A stretch of 64,000 nt of DNA from assembly GCA_016178055.1 (NCBI GenBank), contig JACOUC010000046.1, positions 1 to 64,000 of the forward strand, given 5' to 3'. A model generated the notes under the pieces. The model searched no databases, was not told the origin of the DNA, and saw only the letters and a list, made by a program, of their open reading frames with translations. The position numbers and the translations under genes were made by a program. This stretch comes from Chlamydiota bacterium. Its GTDB lineage: Bacteria > Auribacterota > JACPWU01. Each line of letters begins with the position of its first letter. The stretch's first letter is position 1. This document shows positions 49,235 through 58,614 of the stretch, one piece after another.

Positions 49235-51799
49235 ATGAGGCGAATTATTTCTTTGTTCTCTTATTCAAAACGTCACCCCGTCTTCCTTAATCTTCTCCTC
49301 ATGCTAGGAGCAACGGCCGTCGCATTTGCCGCGATTGGAACGGGCAGTGAAGATGTATCACATTCCACCTTTAAATATTTTGCCTTTATGACCGATTCAA
49401 AATTTTCTTCTGGGGAAAGAATTTCCCTGTGGGCGGTCCTGGTCATCGCCTTCCTGGGTCTTGCTTATGCCCTCATGCTTGTGAAACAGGTCCTTAGTGC
49501 AAGTCAGGGCACTCGCAAAATGCAAGAGATTGCTCGGGCGATTCGTGAAGGAGCCAATGCCTATTTAAAACGTCAGCTGACCACTGTCACCTGTCTTATT
49601 TTCTTTCTGGTCTTTTTGCTTTATTTTACCAAGGCCCAGCAAGATGGCGATTGGCATAGTCCTTTTGCCATTGGACGAGCTCTTGCCTTTTTAATTGGCG
49701 CCCTCTTTTCGGCAACGGTAGGTTTTGTCGGAATGCGGCTTGCCACCTCTGGAAACCTTCGTGTGGCCGCAGCAGCCCCCGTCGGATTTGGAAAAGCCTT
49801 AATGCTGGGATATCGAACAGGAACCATTACAGGAATGTTGACGGACGGCTTGGGTCTTCTCGGCGGAACGATTATTTTTATGACTTACGGCGAGCATGCT
49901 TATGAAGCCCTTTTAGGATTTGGATTTGGAGGAACTTTGCTGGCTCTTTTTATGCGTGTGGGAGGAGGAATTTATACCAAGGCAGCGGATGTTGGAGCTG
50001 ATCTCGTCGGAAAAATTGAAAAGGATATTCCAGAGGATGATGCCCGCAATGCCGCAACCATTGCAGATAATGTAGGTGACAACGTCGGAGATTGTGCAGG
50101 AATGGCTGCGGATATTTTTGAATCTTATGAAGTGACGATTGTCGCGGCAATGATTCTAGGCTGGGCCTCTTTCGGACATAAGGGAGTCATTTTCCCCATT
50201 TTAGTCCGAGCCATTGGGGTCATCGGTTCCATTATTTCCACTTATCTTGTCCGAGCTGGAGACAAAGGGGATGTCGGTCAAGCCATGAAATCCATTAATT
50301 TTGGCTTTATCATTGGTTCTTTTATTTCTATCGTTGGATTTATCCTTCTTGGCTTTCTCTATTTAAGATTTGGTCCAACACTCGTCAACAGCACTGCCAC
50401 ATGGGAAAACATTCGTCATTTACCCTCATGGATCAATTTTGGAATTGAAGGGCTCGATATGAGGCCTGCCTATACTTGTCTTATTGGAGTGATTTTATGT
50501 GTCCTCCTTAATCGAATTACAGAATACTTCACAGGGACTGAATATAACCCCGTCAAAAACGTCAAGAAAAACTGCTCCACTGGACATGCCACGAATATTA
50601 TCGAAGGCTTTGCTTTAGGCTATGAATCAGCCTTCTGGACTGCCATCATTCTATGCGTAGCCATTTTTGGTTCAGTCATGATTTATTGGGGAACCAGCGC
50701 CATTTTTATTGCGTATGGTGTTGCGATGTGTGGAATTGGAATGCTAACGCTCACAGGGAACACGATCTCCATGGACGTCTTTGGCCCTGTTGCTGACAAC
50801 GCCAATGGCATTGCAGAAATGGGATTTGACCGTAAAGAAATGGGTGAAGCAAGCTACAAAACCTCCCGTCAAATTTTGGCTGATCTGGACGCTGTTGGAA
50901 ATACAACCAAGGCCGTTACCAAGGGAGTGGCGATTGGATCTGCCGTCATTGCCGCCGTTTCTCTTTTTGCCTCTTTCATCACAGTCATCGGATCGGGTGG
51001 CCAGGGTGAAAATCAAATTTTGCCCGTATCTTTATTTGAAAAAATTGCTGGGCTTCTGACTGTATCCAATCCAAAGTTTTTGATTGGAATGCTCATTGGA
51101 GGCTCCGTTCCATTTCTTTTTTCATCGATGCTTCTTCGTGCGGTAGGACGAGCTGCTTACCTTATTGTCAATGAATGCCGAGTTCAATTTCGAGATAAAG
51201 AAATCTGGGCAGGAACAAAAAAACCAGCTTATGGAAAAGTCGTAGCGATCTGCACAGCTGCGGCACAAAAAGAACTCATCGGACCTGCTACTTTAGGGGT
51301 CTTTACCCCCATTCTTGTCGGATTTACTTTGGGCCCCATTGCCCTTGCCGGTTTTTTAGGAGGATCGATTGTGGTGGGTCAACTGGTCGCTTCCTTTATG
51401 TGCAATGCGGGCGGCGCCTGGGACAATGCGAAAAAAATGGTTGAAGATGAACCTCGAGATCTGGAAAAAAATACGGGCAAAGGAAGTGAAAAACATAAAG
51501 CAAGTGTTACAGGAGACACCGTGGGCGATCCTCTCAAGGATACTGCGGGCCCGGCCATTAACCCTCTCCTTAAAGTCATGAACATGGTTTCCGTTCTAAC
51601 CGTTCCTCTGATGGTTGCTTATGACAGTAAAATTGTTCAAACGGTCAAAGAAGGAGCCCAAGAATCAGGGTTTTCACTTCCAGAGCGCTTCATGACAAAG
51701 GGAATCGATCTTACCTGGATCATCGCAATTTTTCTTTCAATGGCCTTTATTTTCTGGGCGATTTGGCAGTCTAAACGGCAGTCCCCGGAGTTCGAATAA
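49235..51799 (+). CDS. hppA: Membrane-bound proton-pumping pyrophosphatase
   Basis: This 854-residue, about 16-helix pump couples PPi hydrolysis to ion export. The active-site loops are clear (KAADVGADLVGKIEKDIPED, DDARNAATIADNVGDNVGD, DVFGPVADNANGIAEM, GDTVGDPLKDTAGPAINPLL). The cation signature GNTTKAVTKG, with Lys near residue 559 and Thr at 562, is that of K+-independent H+-pumping enzymes rather than the Ala of K+-dependent ones. It is longer than most bacterial members, with an extra N-terminal hydrophobic segment and a lengthened first loop. It recovers energy from biosynthetic PPi and fits with the V/A-ATPase nearby. Confidence 0.96.
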   Translation: MRRIISLFSYSKRHPVFLNLLLMLGATAVAFAAIGTGSEDVSHSTFKYFAFMTDSKFSSGERISLWAVLVIAFLGLAYALMLVKQVLSASQGTRKMQEIARAIREGANAYLKRQLTTVTCLIFFLVFLLYFTKAQQDGDWHSPFAIGRALAFLIGALFSATVGFVGMRLATSGNLRVAAAAPVGFGKALMLGYRTGTITGMLTDGLGLLGGTIIFMTYGEHAYEALLGFGFGGTLLALFMRVGGGIYTKAADVGADLVGKIEKDIPEDDARNAATIADNVGDNVGDCAGMAADIFESYEVTIVAAMILGWASFGHKGVIFPILVRAIGVIGSIISTYLVRAGDKGDVGQAMKSINFGFIIGSFISIVGFILLGFLYLRFGPTLVNSTATWENIRHLPSWINFGIEGLDMRPAYTCLIGVILCVLLNRITEYFTGTEYNPVKNVKKNCSTGHATNIIEGFALGYESAFWTAIILCVAIFGSVMIYWGTSAIFIAYGVAMCGIGMLTLTGNTISMDVFGPVADNANGIAEMGFDRKEMGEASYKTSRQILADLDAVGNTTKAVTKGVAIGSAVIAAVSLFASFITVIGSGGQGENQILPVSLFEKIAGLLTVSNPKFLIGMLIGGSVPFLFSSMLLRAVGRAAYLIVNECRVQFRDKEIWAGTKKPAYGKVVAICTAAAQKELIGPATLGVFTPILVGFTLGPIALAGFLGGSIVVGQLVASFMCNAGGAWDNAKKMVEDEPRDLEKNTGKGSEKHKASVTGDTVGDPLKDTAGPAINPLLKVMNMVSVLTVPLMVAYDSKIVQTVKEGAQESGFSLPERFMTKGIDLTWIIAIFLSMAFIFWAIWQSKRQSPEFE

Positions 51800-51832
51800 A
51801 AAATGAAACCTCTGAAAAGGCTTAAAAAACGC

Positions 51833-52132
51833 TTGACTTTTTATATACAAAAATGTTACTTTTCCCTTGGTTTCAGTGGTCGATGAGCGATGAGAGAGCG
51901 GTTTTGTTGCTTGAAAAGAGCAACGGGTCGAAAGGCCAGGGCCGTGGTAGCCTTTGGTTACTGAGCGTTCCGACGGGGTTGGGACGGTCCCATCACCTGT
52001 TTGAGTTCGTGCAAGCGGACGCCTTAAAGAGGCTCGCTTTTAAGCGAGCAAACAGGTGGTGGAACCAAGCTGAGTAAGAGAAAGTGAAAGTTTATACCCA
52101 ACCTGTCACACTCTGGATAGGTTGGGTTTTTT
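51833..52132 (+). ncRNA. Candidate structured RNA with promoter and terminator
   Basis: A possible promoter (TTGACT at 51833, weak -10 TTACTT 17 bp later) would start an RNA of about 265 nt near 51866, ending at the terminator at 52097-52132. CTTGGTTTC (51866-51874) can pair with GGAACCAAG (52061-52069) to close the structure. Inside are GTTGCT/AGCAAC, GGTC-GAAA-GGCC with a GNRA loop, GTAGCC/GGTTAC, ATCACCTGTTTG (51992) with CAAACAGGTGGT (52049), and GCTCGCTT/AAGCGAGC. It does not match any RNA family I recognise. It may include an inserted CCACCACCTG-family repeat. It could instead be the hppA 3' UTR. Confidence 0.45.
52097..52132 (+). terminator. Rho-independent terminator
   Basis: CCCAACCT (52097-52104) pairs with AGGTTGGG (52119-52126), followed by TTTTTT. 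It ends either the candidate RNA or the hppA transcript. Confidence 0.85.
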
Positions 52133-52154
52133 ATTGGGAGAAAACCCCAACGGC

Positions 52155-52325
52155 AACGAGGAACGAGAGACGAGAGACGAGGGACGAGGGAAGCAAAAGC
52201 ATAAAGACAGCTCGAGGCTCGAAGCTCGAGGCAAAAGCAAAAGAAAAGACAAAAACTGAAAAAGTATTTGCCTCGAGCCTTGAGCCTCGAGCTACGAGCC
52301 AGTCAGAGGGACGAGGAAGGACGAA
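52155..52325. repeat. CTCGAGGCTCGAAG palindrome upstream of the pseudopilin gene
   Basis: GACGAGAGACGAGGGACGAG units, then GCTCGAGGCTCGAAGCTCGA, an A-rich loop and the inverse GCCTCGAGCCTTGAGCCTCG. The same units lie in frame in the giant ORF. The pseudopilin ribosome site (AGGAAGGA) is within the end of this repeat. Confidence 0.8.
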
Positions 52326-52327
52326 AA

Positions 52328-53599
52328 ATGAAAACGTTGAAGTTTTCTAAGGCATTTAGTGTGATTGAGATTTTATTTACTCTCTCTATCATTTTAATTC
52401 TCGCAAGTCTTTTGATGAGTTCTCTTCACAGCGTCCACGCCAAAGCTCGACAAGGAAAGTGCATTAACAATCAATACCAGCTTGCAAAAGCGCTTTTGAT
52501 GTTTGCCGTTGATTATGAAAAATTTCCAACGACATTAGGTTATCTTGATCAAAGATATTTATCACCTGATTCAGAAGATCTAACGTTAGAAGCAGCCGAA
52601 ACCACTTTTACATCGGTTTATTACGATAACGTCTTAGCATTAAAAAGATGTCCCGAAGTTGAATTAAACAATCCATCAGCAAATTCTTATGGGCTCAACA
52701 TTTACATTACCAACCAAAATCTCACGGCGGTACCAAACCCATCTGAAACCGTATTAACTGCCGACAGTGATGTCCTCTATATTGAAAGCGCGGACCAAGC
52801 CGCCAAAAGGCATGCGGGAGGCACCATTTCAAGCTTTGCAGATGGCCACGTAGAATGGCTCCGTGAGCTTAAACCCATCACAGCCCTTACCACTCCCTCT
52901 GAACCAGTGCCTGAACCTGAATCCACACCGCCTCCACCGGCTCCTACTCCTGTGTTCAGTTTAAATAATGGTACCGTCGTTTTAAATCAGGATGCCTCCT
53001 CACACGTCACTATTTTAAGTGTGCCGATTGCAGATCAAGGGCAAAGCAATTGGTTTGAGGTGTATGTAGACCTTCTGGTCACGCTTCCTGGAGGAGAACA
53101 GATTGTTTATAATTTGCTTCACAATGAACATGGTGTCACGGGAGCCATGAATCGTAGCCAATTGGAAGGATTTTCATGGGATAGTTCGGTGTTGGAACAA
53201 GACTCTAGAATTGATATGAGAGGAACAACCAAAAGCTGGTCGAAAGAGACTCAAACAACTGGTAATGGAAAATCCCAAAAATCGCAAGTGGTATGGACCT
53301 CTCAGATTAATGCTCAATATGACTCCCAAAATAATTTTGAAAGCCAAGTCTGGGTCCTTAAAAATGGAGATGTGGTTCCAACCATCCCTGGATCATGGAA
53401 TCAAATCAGTATTAATCAGCAGGTAGCCCCTTATGTCCAAACAGGATCGGATGGATTGGAACATATCAACATTGGAGATAATCAGGTTATCTACTTTTTT
53501 GAATTGGGAGAAACGAGCCCTTACAATGCTGACGGGACGGTTAATTCTAATTACTCCATAAACGATTTAGTCGTACTCATGGATGTAAATACCGTGTGA
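52328..53599 (+). CDS. Type IV pseudopilin with H-X9-DG domain
   Basis: Start 52328 gives a classic short prepilin leader, MKTLKFSKAFSVIEILFTLS, with cleavage expected before Phe and Glu at +5; the open frame upstream is repeat DNA. A hydrophobic helix follows, then a globular domain with RHAGGTISSFADGHVEWL, the H-X9-DG motif common in PVC-group pseudopilins. After a Pro-rich linker (PEPESTPPPPAPTP) comes a further domain of about 220 residues with no recognised family. About 424 residues in all. It is probably surface or secretion related; no other pilus genes are adjacent. Confidence 0.85.
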   Translation: MKTLKFSKAFSVIEILFTLSIILILASLLMSSLHSVHAKARQGKCINNQYQLAKALLMFAVDYEKFPTTLGYLDQRYLSPDSEDLTLEAAETTFTSVYYDNVLALKRCPEVELNNPSANSYGLNIYITNQNLTAVPNPSETVLTADSDVLYIESADQAAKRHAGGTISSFADGHVEWLRELKPITALTTPSEPVPEPESTPPPPAPTPVFSLNNGTVVLNQDASSHVTILSVPIADQGQSNWFEVYVDLLVTLPGGEQIVYNLLHNEHGVTGAMNRSQLEGFSWDSSVLEQDSRIDMRGTTKSWSKETQTTGNGKSQKSQVVWTSQINAQYDSQNNFESQVWVLKNGDVVPTIPGSWNQISINQQVAPYVQTGSDGLEHINIGDNQVIYFFELGETSPYNADGTVNSNYSINDLVVLMDVNTV

Positions 53600-53611
53600 A
53601 AGATCATCGTT

Positions 53612-53745
53612 AATTTAAAATTCAAAAATCAAAATGCAAAATGACATATTAAAATCCAAAATTTATAATACGATTGCGAGAGAGGCATTTTAAATTTTAC
53701 ATTGTCATTTTGATTTTTGATTTTTAAATTTTGGTATTCGAGCCA
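53612..53745. repeat. AT-rich palindromic intergenic repeat, copy 5
   Basis: Left arm AAATTCAAAAATCAAAATGC, middle with ACGATTGCGAGAGAGGCATT and right arm TTACATTGTCATTTTGATTT form a long imperfect palindrome. The V/A-ATPase operon begins about 100 bp later; a TTGACA at 53756 could be its -35 box. Confidence 0.65.
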
Positions 53746-53840
53746 ACTTCCCGATTGACACAAACTCCACAGTTTGTTAGCTTTTTTCACTCTAGGTTTT
53801 ATTTAATCTAAAACCCTATACTATAAAGACAAAAAAATCT

Positions 53841-54230
53841 ATGGAACAAAAGCCAACGGAACACCATCAAGAAGAAGCTCTTTTAAAAAAGATTCGCTCT
53901 AAAGAAGAAGAAATTGAGAAATCGATTTCAGAACTTAGAAAATCATCTGCTAAGAAAATCGAAGACGTCCGTTGTCAAACTCAAGAAGAAGTTCAAAAGG
54001 CTGAAGTGAAAGCCCAAGAAGAAGCAAGGCAATATGAAGCTTTACGCAAAAAAGCCTTTGCCTTATCCAATGATAAAATTCTCTCTGACGCCAAAAATCA
54101 GGCTGAAATCATTCGAGAAAAAGCATCTAAAAATTTTGACTCAGCTTTAAACATGATTTTATCTCAGGTTCTTCCTCGTTCTGAAGAAAAGAACCTTCAA
54201 AAAACCAAGGTGACACTCGGAGTAGCCTAA
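53841..54230 (+). CDS. V/A-type ATPase subunit G/H (peripheral stalk)
   Basis: This 129-residue, charged, almost fully coiled-coil protein (KIRSKEEEIEKSISELRKSS, AEVKAQEEARQYEALRKKA) is first in the ATPase operon. In Thermus the same position is subunit G, which pairs with E in the peripheral stalks. Its stop overlaps the start of the I gene (TAATG). Sequence alone is weak; position makes the call. Confidence 0.75.
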   Translation: MEQKPTEHHQEEALLKKIRSKEEEIEKSISELRKSSAKKIEDVRCQTQEEVQKAEVKAQEEARQYEALRKKAFALSNDKILSDAKNQAEIIREKASKNFDSALNMILSQVLPRSEEKNLQKTKVTLGVA

Positions 54231-56098
54231 TGATTGCACCGATGAAAAAAATAATGGTGGTGGGTCCGAAAGCCCTTTCGAATGAAGTGGTCCGCGTCCT
54301 TCAAGATTTGGGAACGGTCCATCTCACCCAGACAGAGGGCCTTGAAAAATTGGCTTGGGATGGAACCAGTTCTGAAACACTGTCGCGCCAGGAAAAACTT
54401 CTTTCAAAATTGGATACACTTATTTCAATTCTTTCTCCTTTACGCTTGAATGCTTCTCAAGCATCCCTGTCTTCGTCCAATCATGAGGAATGGATAAACC
54501 ATTTATCGGAAAAATGTAGTGAACTCGTCCAAAGAAAACAAAACTTAACAGATGAGTTTTCAATATTAGAAGCCTATCAGGGAACGTTTAAAAATCTCAT
54601 CCCTCTCTTACAACCTCTTGAAGGAAGCCAACATTTTGAAGCCCTGGGCTCCATAGTCGGAAAAATGGAAAAGAAAAAAATTGAGGCTTTAGAAAAAGAG
54701 ATCGAGACGCTTTCACCAGGGAAAATTCTTATTTTTAAACGAGAGCTGGACGGGGAAACATTAGGGGTCGTTCTCGCCTATCCTAAATCTCAAGCGGGAT
54801 TGATCCGCTCTCTCCTGAATCGATTTGGCTTAAACGAACTCAAAGTTCCTTCCTCTCTTTCTTCCTATCCTCTTCAAGAAGCCGTCATAAAAATGGAAGA
54901 AAAATTGAAGGAAATTCCTAAAACCCTTCAGCAAATCGAGGAAACACTTCGTGAAATTGCCAATCAGAATTTTCACGCCCTCAAGCTATATCAGGCTCAA
55001 CTCGAAGATGAAACAACGGTTCATAAAGCAATGAAAGATCTGGGACAGACCCAAAAAGCCTTTATCATCAAGGGTTACAATCCAGCAAAATCCATTTCTA
55101 AGCTTGAAAAAATGCTCAATGAACGCTTTAAGGGATCGATCCATCTTGAAGTTCAGGATTGCCATGAAGCACCTGTCCTTTTAGATAATTATCGCTTCTT
55201 TAAACCATTTGAACTTTTTATCAAAGTCTTAAGACCTCCGAAATATAGCTCCATTGACCCGACACCCTATTTTGCTTTATTCTTTCCAATTTTTTTTGGA
55301 ATGATTATGGGGGATATCGGCTACGGACTTGTTTTTTTCATTCTGGGACTCATTTTAAGACTGAAAACAACACAAGAACTTCTCAAACATGTCGGAGAAA
55401 TTATTCTTATTTCTTCCACTTACACCATCCTCTTCGGGATTGTCTTTGGGGAATGTTTTGGGGATTGGCTTGAAAAAAAGGAAATCATCCATCCCCTTAG
55501 AATGCACTTAGGCTCTACAGAAATTGTCTGGGATCGCCTCCACTCCCTGGTCCCCCTTCTTATCTTGGCGATTGCAGTCGGTGTTTTTCATGTCACCTTA
55601 GGATTTGTTCTAAAACTCATTCAATCCATCAAGCACCGTCATCATCATGAAGTGATTGAAGTCATCGCCATTCTCATCAGTCTTGCCAGTCTTTTCACAT
55701 TGATTGGAGTCCTCGCCCATCAAGTTCCAACTTTAGCCAAAATTCCTTCCGTTATTTTGCTTCTGATTGCGGTTCCCCTTCTCATTTTCATGAAAGGCCC
55801 CATGATGTTGATGGAGCTTTTATCCTTTGTAGGGAACATGCTCTCTTATGCCCGTTTGATGGCTGTAGGGGTTGCAAGTGCATATCTGGCCTTTGTCGGA
55901 AACATGCTGGGAGGAATTGTTGGAAATGTGATTTTAGGAGCGATCATTGCCATTTTATTTCATATCATCAATATGGTGTTGGCTTTTAGCCCAACCATAC
56001 AGTCAGCACGTCTTCACTACGTAGAATTCTTTACAAAATTCTATGATTCGGGAGGACGGCTTTATCAACCCCTTTCAAAAAAGCGGGTTCAAGTGTAA
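54230..56098 (+). CDS. V/A-type ATPase subunit I (a-type membrane subunit)
   Basis: This 622-residue protein has a large cytoplasmic N-terminal half (residues 1-330, with coiled coils) and a membrane half with about eight helices. Conserved blocks include DPTPYFALFFPIFFGMIMGD, GYGLVFFILGL, FGIVFGECFG and LSFVGNMLSYARLMAVGVAS, the last with the essential Arg. It forms the ion half-channels beside the K ring. Confidence 0.95.
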   Translation: MIAPMKKIMVVGPKALSNEVVRVLQDLGTVHLTQTEGLEKLAWDGTSSETLSRQEKLLSKLDTLISILSPLRLNASQASLSSSNHEEWINHLSEKCSELVQRKQNLTDEFSILEAYQGTFKNLIPLLQPLEGSQHFEALGSIVGKMEKKKIEALEKEIETLSPGKILIFKRELDGETLGVVLAYPKSQAGLIRSLLNRFGLNELKVPSSLSSYPLQEAVIKMEEKLKEIPKTLQQIEETLREIANQNFHALKLYQAQLEDETTVHKAMKDLGQTQKAFIIKGYNPAKSISKLEKMLNERFKGSIHLEVQDCHEAPVLLDNYRFFKPFELFIKVLRPPKYSSIDPTPYFALFFPIFFGMIMGDIGYGLVFFILGLILRLKTTQELLKHVGEIILISSTYTILFGIVFGECFGDWLEKKEIIHPLRMHLGSTEIVWDRLHSLVPLLILAIAVGVFHVTLGFVLKLIQSIKHRHHHEVIEVIAILISLASLFTLIGVLAHQVPTLAKIPSVILLLIAVPLLIFMKGPMMLMELLSFVGNMLSYARLMAVGVASAYLAFVGNMLGGIVGNVILGAIIAILFHIINMVLAFSPTIQSARLHYVEFFTKFYDSGGRLYQPLSKKRVQV

Positions 56099-56128
56099 TT
56101 TAAAAACTCAAAAAGGAGAATAAAGAAG

Positions 56129-56467
56129 ATGAGAAAGTTAGTCTGGATCGGTGCACTACTCAGTATGTTGTTCATTGTGGCGTCACAACCTCTTTTTGCC
56201 GAAGCAGAAGGAAAAGAGGGAGTTTCAATTGAAAAGAAAGAAAAATCAGAATCCAGTTTAGGGTTTAAAGCGATCGCTGCTGCTTTAGCTGTGGGCCTTT
56301 CCGCTCTGGCTTCCGGTCTTGCGCAGGCAAGAATTGGAGCAGCAGCCGCCGGTGCTCTTGCAGAAAAGCCAGAACTCGTTGGATCCGTCATTATTCTTGA
56401 AGCGATTCCAGAGACCATGATTATTTTAGGGTTCGTTGTCGCTGTTTTAATTATTTTCGTTTTGTAA
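56129..56467 (+). CDS. V/A-type ATPase subunit K (proteolipid ring)
   Basis: This 112-residue protein has an N-terminal hydrophobic leader that looks like a cleavable signal (MRKLVWIGALLSMLFIVASQ then PLFAEAEG), a short linker and one helical hairpin. The carboxylate is in VIILEAIPETMIILGFVV. The neighbouring Thr after Glu and a Gln in the first helix (SGLAQARIG) resemble Na+-binding rings, but ion choice is not settled by this. AAAAAGGAGAA is the ribosome site region. Confidence 0.92.
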   Translation: MRKLVWIGALLSMLFIVASQPLFAEAEGKEGVSIEKKEKSESSLGFKAIAAALAVGLSALASGLAQARIGAAAAGALAEKPELVGSVIILEAIPETMIILGFVVAVLIIFVL

Positions 56468-56485
56468 ACTTAAGGATTGAATACT

Positions 56486-57070
56486 ATGTCCATCGAATCG
56501 ATGCTTTTAAGTTTAGAACTCGAGGCTGAAAAAGAAAGAAAAAAAATAGAAGAGGAAACTGAGCTTGAGATCAGCCAAATCAAAAAGGATGCCCAAGTTC
56601 GTATTGCAAAAAACCATGAAGAAATGATGGGATCTGTAAAACGGGCGATGGACATTGAAGAGGCGAGAGAGATGGGGCAAGCAAAATCCCAAGCCAATCG
56701 CATCCTTCTTGAGGCCCGTCAAAAAGAGATTGAGCGGGTTTTTGATCAAGCAAAGCAAAATATTCATCAGCGATCTCAAGCTCCTGATCGTTCAGAACTT
56801 TTAGGCATTCTCATTCAAGAAGCACTTAAGGATGTATCAGGTAAAGTGATGGTAGAAACAGCTGCTCAAGACATTCAATCCGTTCAAGAAATATTAAAGA
56901 AACTTAAAGTGGAAGCCGAGACGAAACCTAATTCAAAGATTACAGGTGGGATCATTCTCAAAACGCTTGATCATCGTCTTCAGATTGAAAATACTTTAAG
57001 TGGCCGTCTTTCTAAAGCTGAAAATTCCTTAAAAGTAGAAGTCGCAGAGAAATTGTGGCCAAACAAATAG
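56486..57070 (+). CDS. V/A-type ATPase subunit E (peripheral stalk)
   Basis: About 194 residues from ATG 56486; an in-frame TTG at 56477 is less likely because AAGGA would be too close. A long N-terminal coiled coil (EAEKERKKIEEETELEISQI) is followed by a compact C-terminal domain (SKITGGIILKTLDHRLQIEN and TLSGRL), as in E subunits. It pairs with G/H. Confidence 0.9.
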   Translation: MSIESMLLSLELEAEKERKKIEEETELEISQIKKDAQVRIAKNHEEMMGSVKRAMDIEEAREMGQAKSQANRILLEARQKEIERVFDQAKQNIHQRSQAPDRSELLGILIQEALKDVSGKVMVETAAQDIQSVQEILKKLKVEAETKPNSKITGGIILKTLDHRLQIENTLSGRLSKAENSLKVEVAEKLWPNK

Positions 57071-57210
57071 TTCAAAGTTCAAAGTTTAAGGTTTAAAGTT
57101 GAAAGACAAAAACGAGAGCGCCGATTTTTGGCCCTAGAACTTTAAACTGGTCCTGGAATTTTAAACTTTTTTTAGCTTTTTTTCTTTAAACCTTAAACTT
57201 TAAACCATGT
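57071..57210. repeat. TTTAAACCTTAAACTTTAAA-type palindrome inside the ATPase operon
   Basis: TTCAAAGTTTAAGGTTTAAAG at about 57077-57097 is inverted at about 57184-57205 (CTTTAAACCTTAAACTTTAA). Two inner AACTTTAAACTGGTCC/TTTTAAAC units lie between. It separates the E and C genes. Confidence 0.75.
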
Positions 57211-57237
57211 TTTCTGACCATGTTTTCCGAGGGTAAG

Positions 57238-58278
57238 ATGTTATTTAAACAAACCAGTTCCGATTACAGCTATCTTAACGCACGGGTTCGTGGAATGAAA
57301 TCCGCATTATTCCAAAACTCTGACTTTCAAGAACTGATTCGCTCAAAAAATCTTCAAGAAGCGGTTGAGATTCTAAAAAATAAACATCTTGCGTCCTATT
57401 TAAACAATCCCAGTCACGAGATTTCTCTTGAAAGGGTCGAAGAAGCCTTAAGACGAGATTTGTGTCAAATCACTCAAACCCTTCTCAACAGTTTAGAGGG
57501 CCGTCCTAAAATACTTTTTGAAACCCTTCTTCTCTTTTGGGATATGGAGGCCATTAAAACAGTATTGCGTGGGAAGTTTTCCGAAAGAGATCCAGATGAA
57601 ATTTTAAGTTCAACATTTCCTGTAGGCCGTTTGAACGAGGCTCTTCTTAAGGAGCTTTCAGGAGCCGCAAATGTCAGGAGTGTGATTGAGATTCTAATCA
57701 CATGGAAATCCATCTTCTCTAAATCTCTTGGAAAAGTTCTGTCTCAATTCGAAGAAACACAAAATTTATTTATTCTTGAAAGCACCCTCGAAAAAGATTT
57801 TCTTAATCAAATCAATCAAACCCTTCAACACCTTTCCCTGAACGAATTATCCTTGCGAAAAATGATGAATGATCTAAAAGACATTTTTAATGCCCGCTCT
57901 TCCCTTCGTATTCGCGGTCAAGAGCTCACCCTCGACCAAACCCTTGAATACTACTTAGACAAAGGGACCCATTTAGGAAAAGGACAGTTTATCCAAATTG
58001 TTCAATCAGAAACGAGCGAATCTGCATGCCATTTGATCGCGTCCATTCTCATGATATCTGAAAAACCTAAAGATGAAGTTGAACTTGAAAGAATCTTAGA
58101 TCAACGCCTTTTTAAAAACGGGATGCGTTCATTTCTAGGAGATCCTTTAGGATTTGATCTCTTATTGGGCTTCCTCTTCTATAAAATTGCTGAAGTCCGT
58201 AATATTCGTCTGATCCTTCGAGGGAAGAAAACCAATATCAGCATGGGCAAACTGGAGAAGGAACTTTTAAATGTCTAA
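57238..58278 (+). CDS. V/A-type ATPase subunit C (central stalk socket)
   Basis: About 346 residues from 57238, where GAGGGTAAG lies just before the ATG; the frame opens at 57220. It is helical with the expected subunit C/d features (YSYLNARVRGMKSALF at the start, the LETLLLFWDMEAIKTVLRG-like middle, GFLFYKIAEVRNIRLILRG at the end). It links the K ring to the D/F shaft. It overlaps subunit F by 8 bp. Confidence 0.92.
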   Translation: MLFKQTSSDYSYLNARVRGMKSALFQNSDFQELIRSKNLQEAVEILKNKHLASYLNNPSHEISLERVEEALRRDLCQITQTLLNSLEGRPKILFETLLLFWDMEAIKTVLRGKFSERDPDEILSSTFPVGRLNEALLKELSGAANVRSVIEILITWKSIFSKSLGKVLSQFEETQNLFILESTLEKDFLNQINQTLQHLSLNELSLRKMMNDLKDIFNARSSLRIRGQELTLDQTLEYYLDKGTHLGKGQFIQIVQSETSESACHLIASILMISEKPKDEVELERILDQRLFKNGMRSFLGDPLGFDLLLGFLFYKIAEVRNIRLILRGKKTNISMGKLEKELLNV

Positions 58279-58600
58279 GATCAAATTGAGCATGATTACC
58301 CAAGGGGATTGGGCCAGCGGCTTTCGTTTGGCGGGAGTCGATGTCAGACAAGTTAAAACCCCTCAAGAAGCTCGAAGTCTGATTCAAAAATTTATTGACA
58401 ACGCTGAGCCTTCTCTCATTGCCATTGAGGAAGATCTTTATCCTTTGGAAGACAAAAAATTGCAAAAACATTTGGAAGAAAAACCATTCCCGGTTCTTCT
58501 TTCATTACCCAAAGTAGAAATGGAGAAGGCGCAAGATCAAGAAGGATACGTTTCCGAACTTGTTCGTTCTTGCATTGGATATTATGTAAAGCTAAAATGA
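58271..58600 (+). CDS. V/A-type ATPase subunit F
   Basis: This 109-residue Rossmann-like protein (SMITQGDWASGFRLAGVDVR, PSLIAIEEDLYPLED, FPVLLSLP) belongs to the central shaft. It overlaps the end of subunit C. Confidence 0.9.
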   Translation: MSKIKLSMITQGDWASGFRLAGVDVRQVKTPQEARSLIQKFIDNAEPSLIAIEEDLYPLEDKKLQKHLEEKPFPVLLSLPKVEMEKAQDQEGYVSELVRSCIGYYVKLK

Positions 58601-58614
58601 CACTTTAGCAATAA

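Noticed and set aside
51866-52132. Assignment of the candidate RNA to 6S RNA, RNase P, SRP RNA, tmRNA or a c-di-GMP riboswitch
   Set aside because: None of the diagnostic conserved segments of those families could be found by reading.
52268-52327. Upstream extension of the pseudopilin reading frame
   Set aside because: It is encoded by a dispersed repeat, and starting there would destroy the short prepilin leader.
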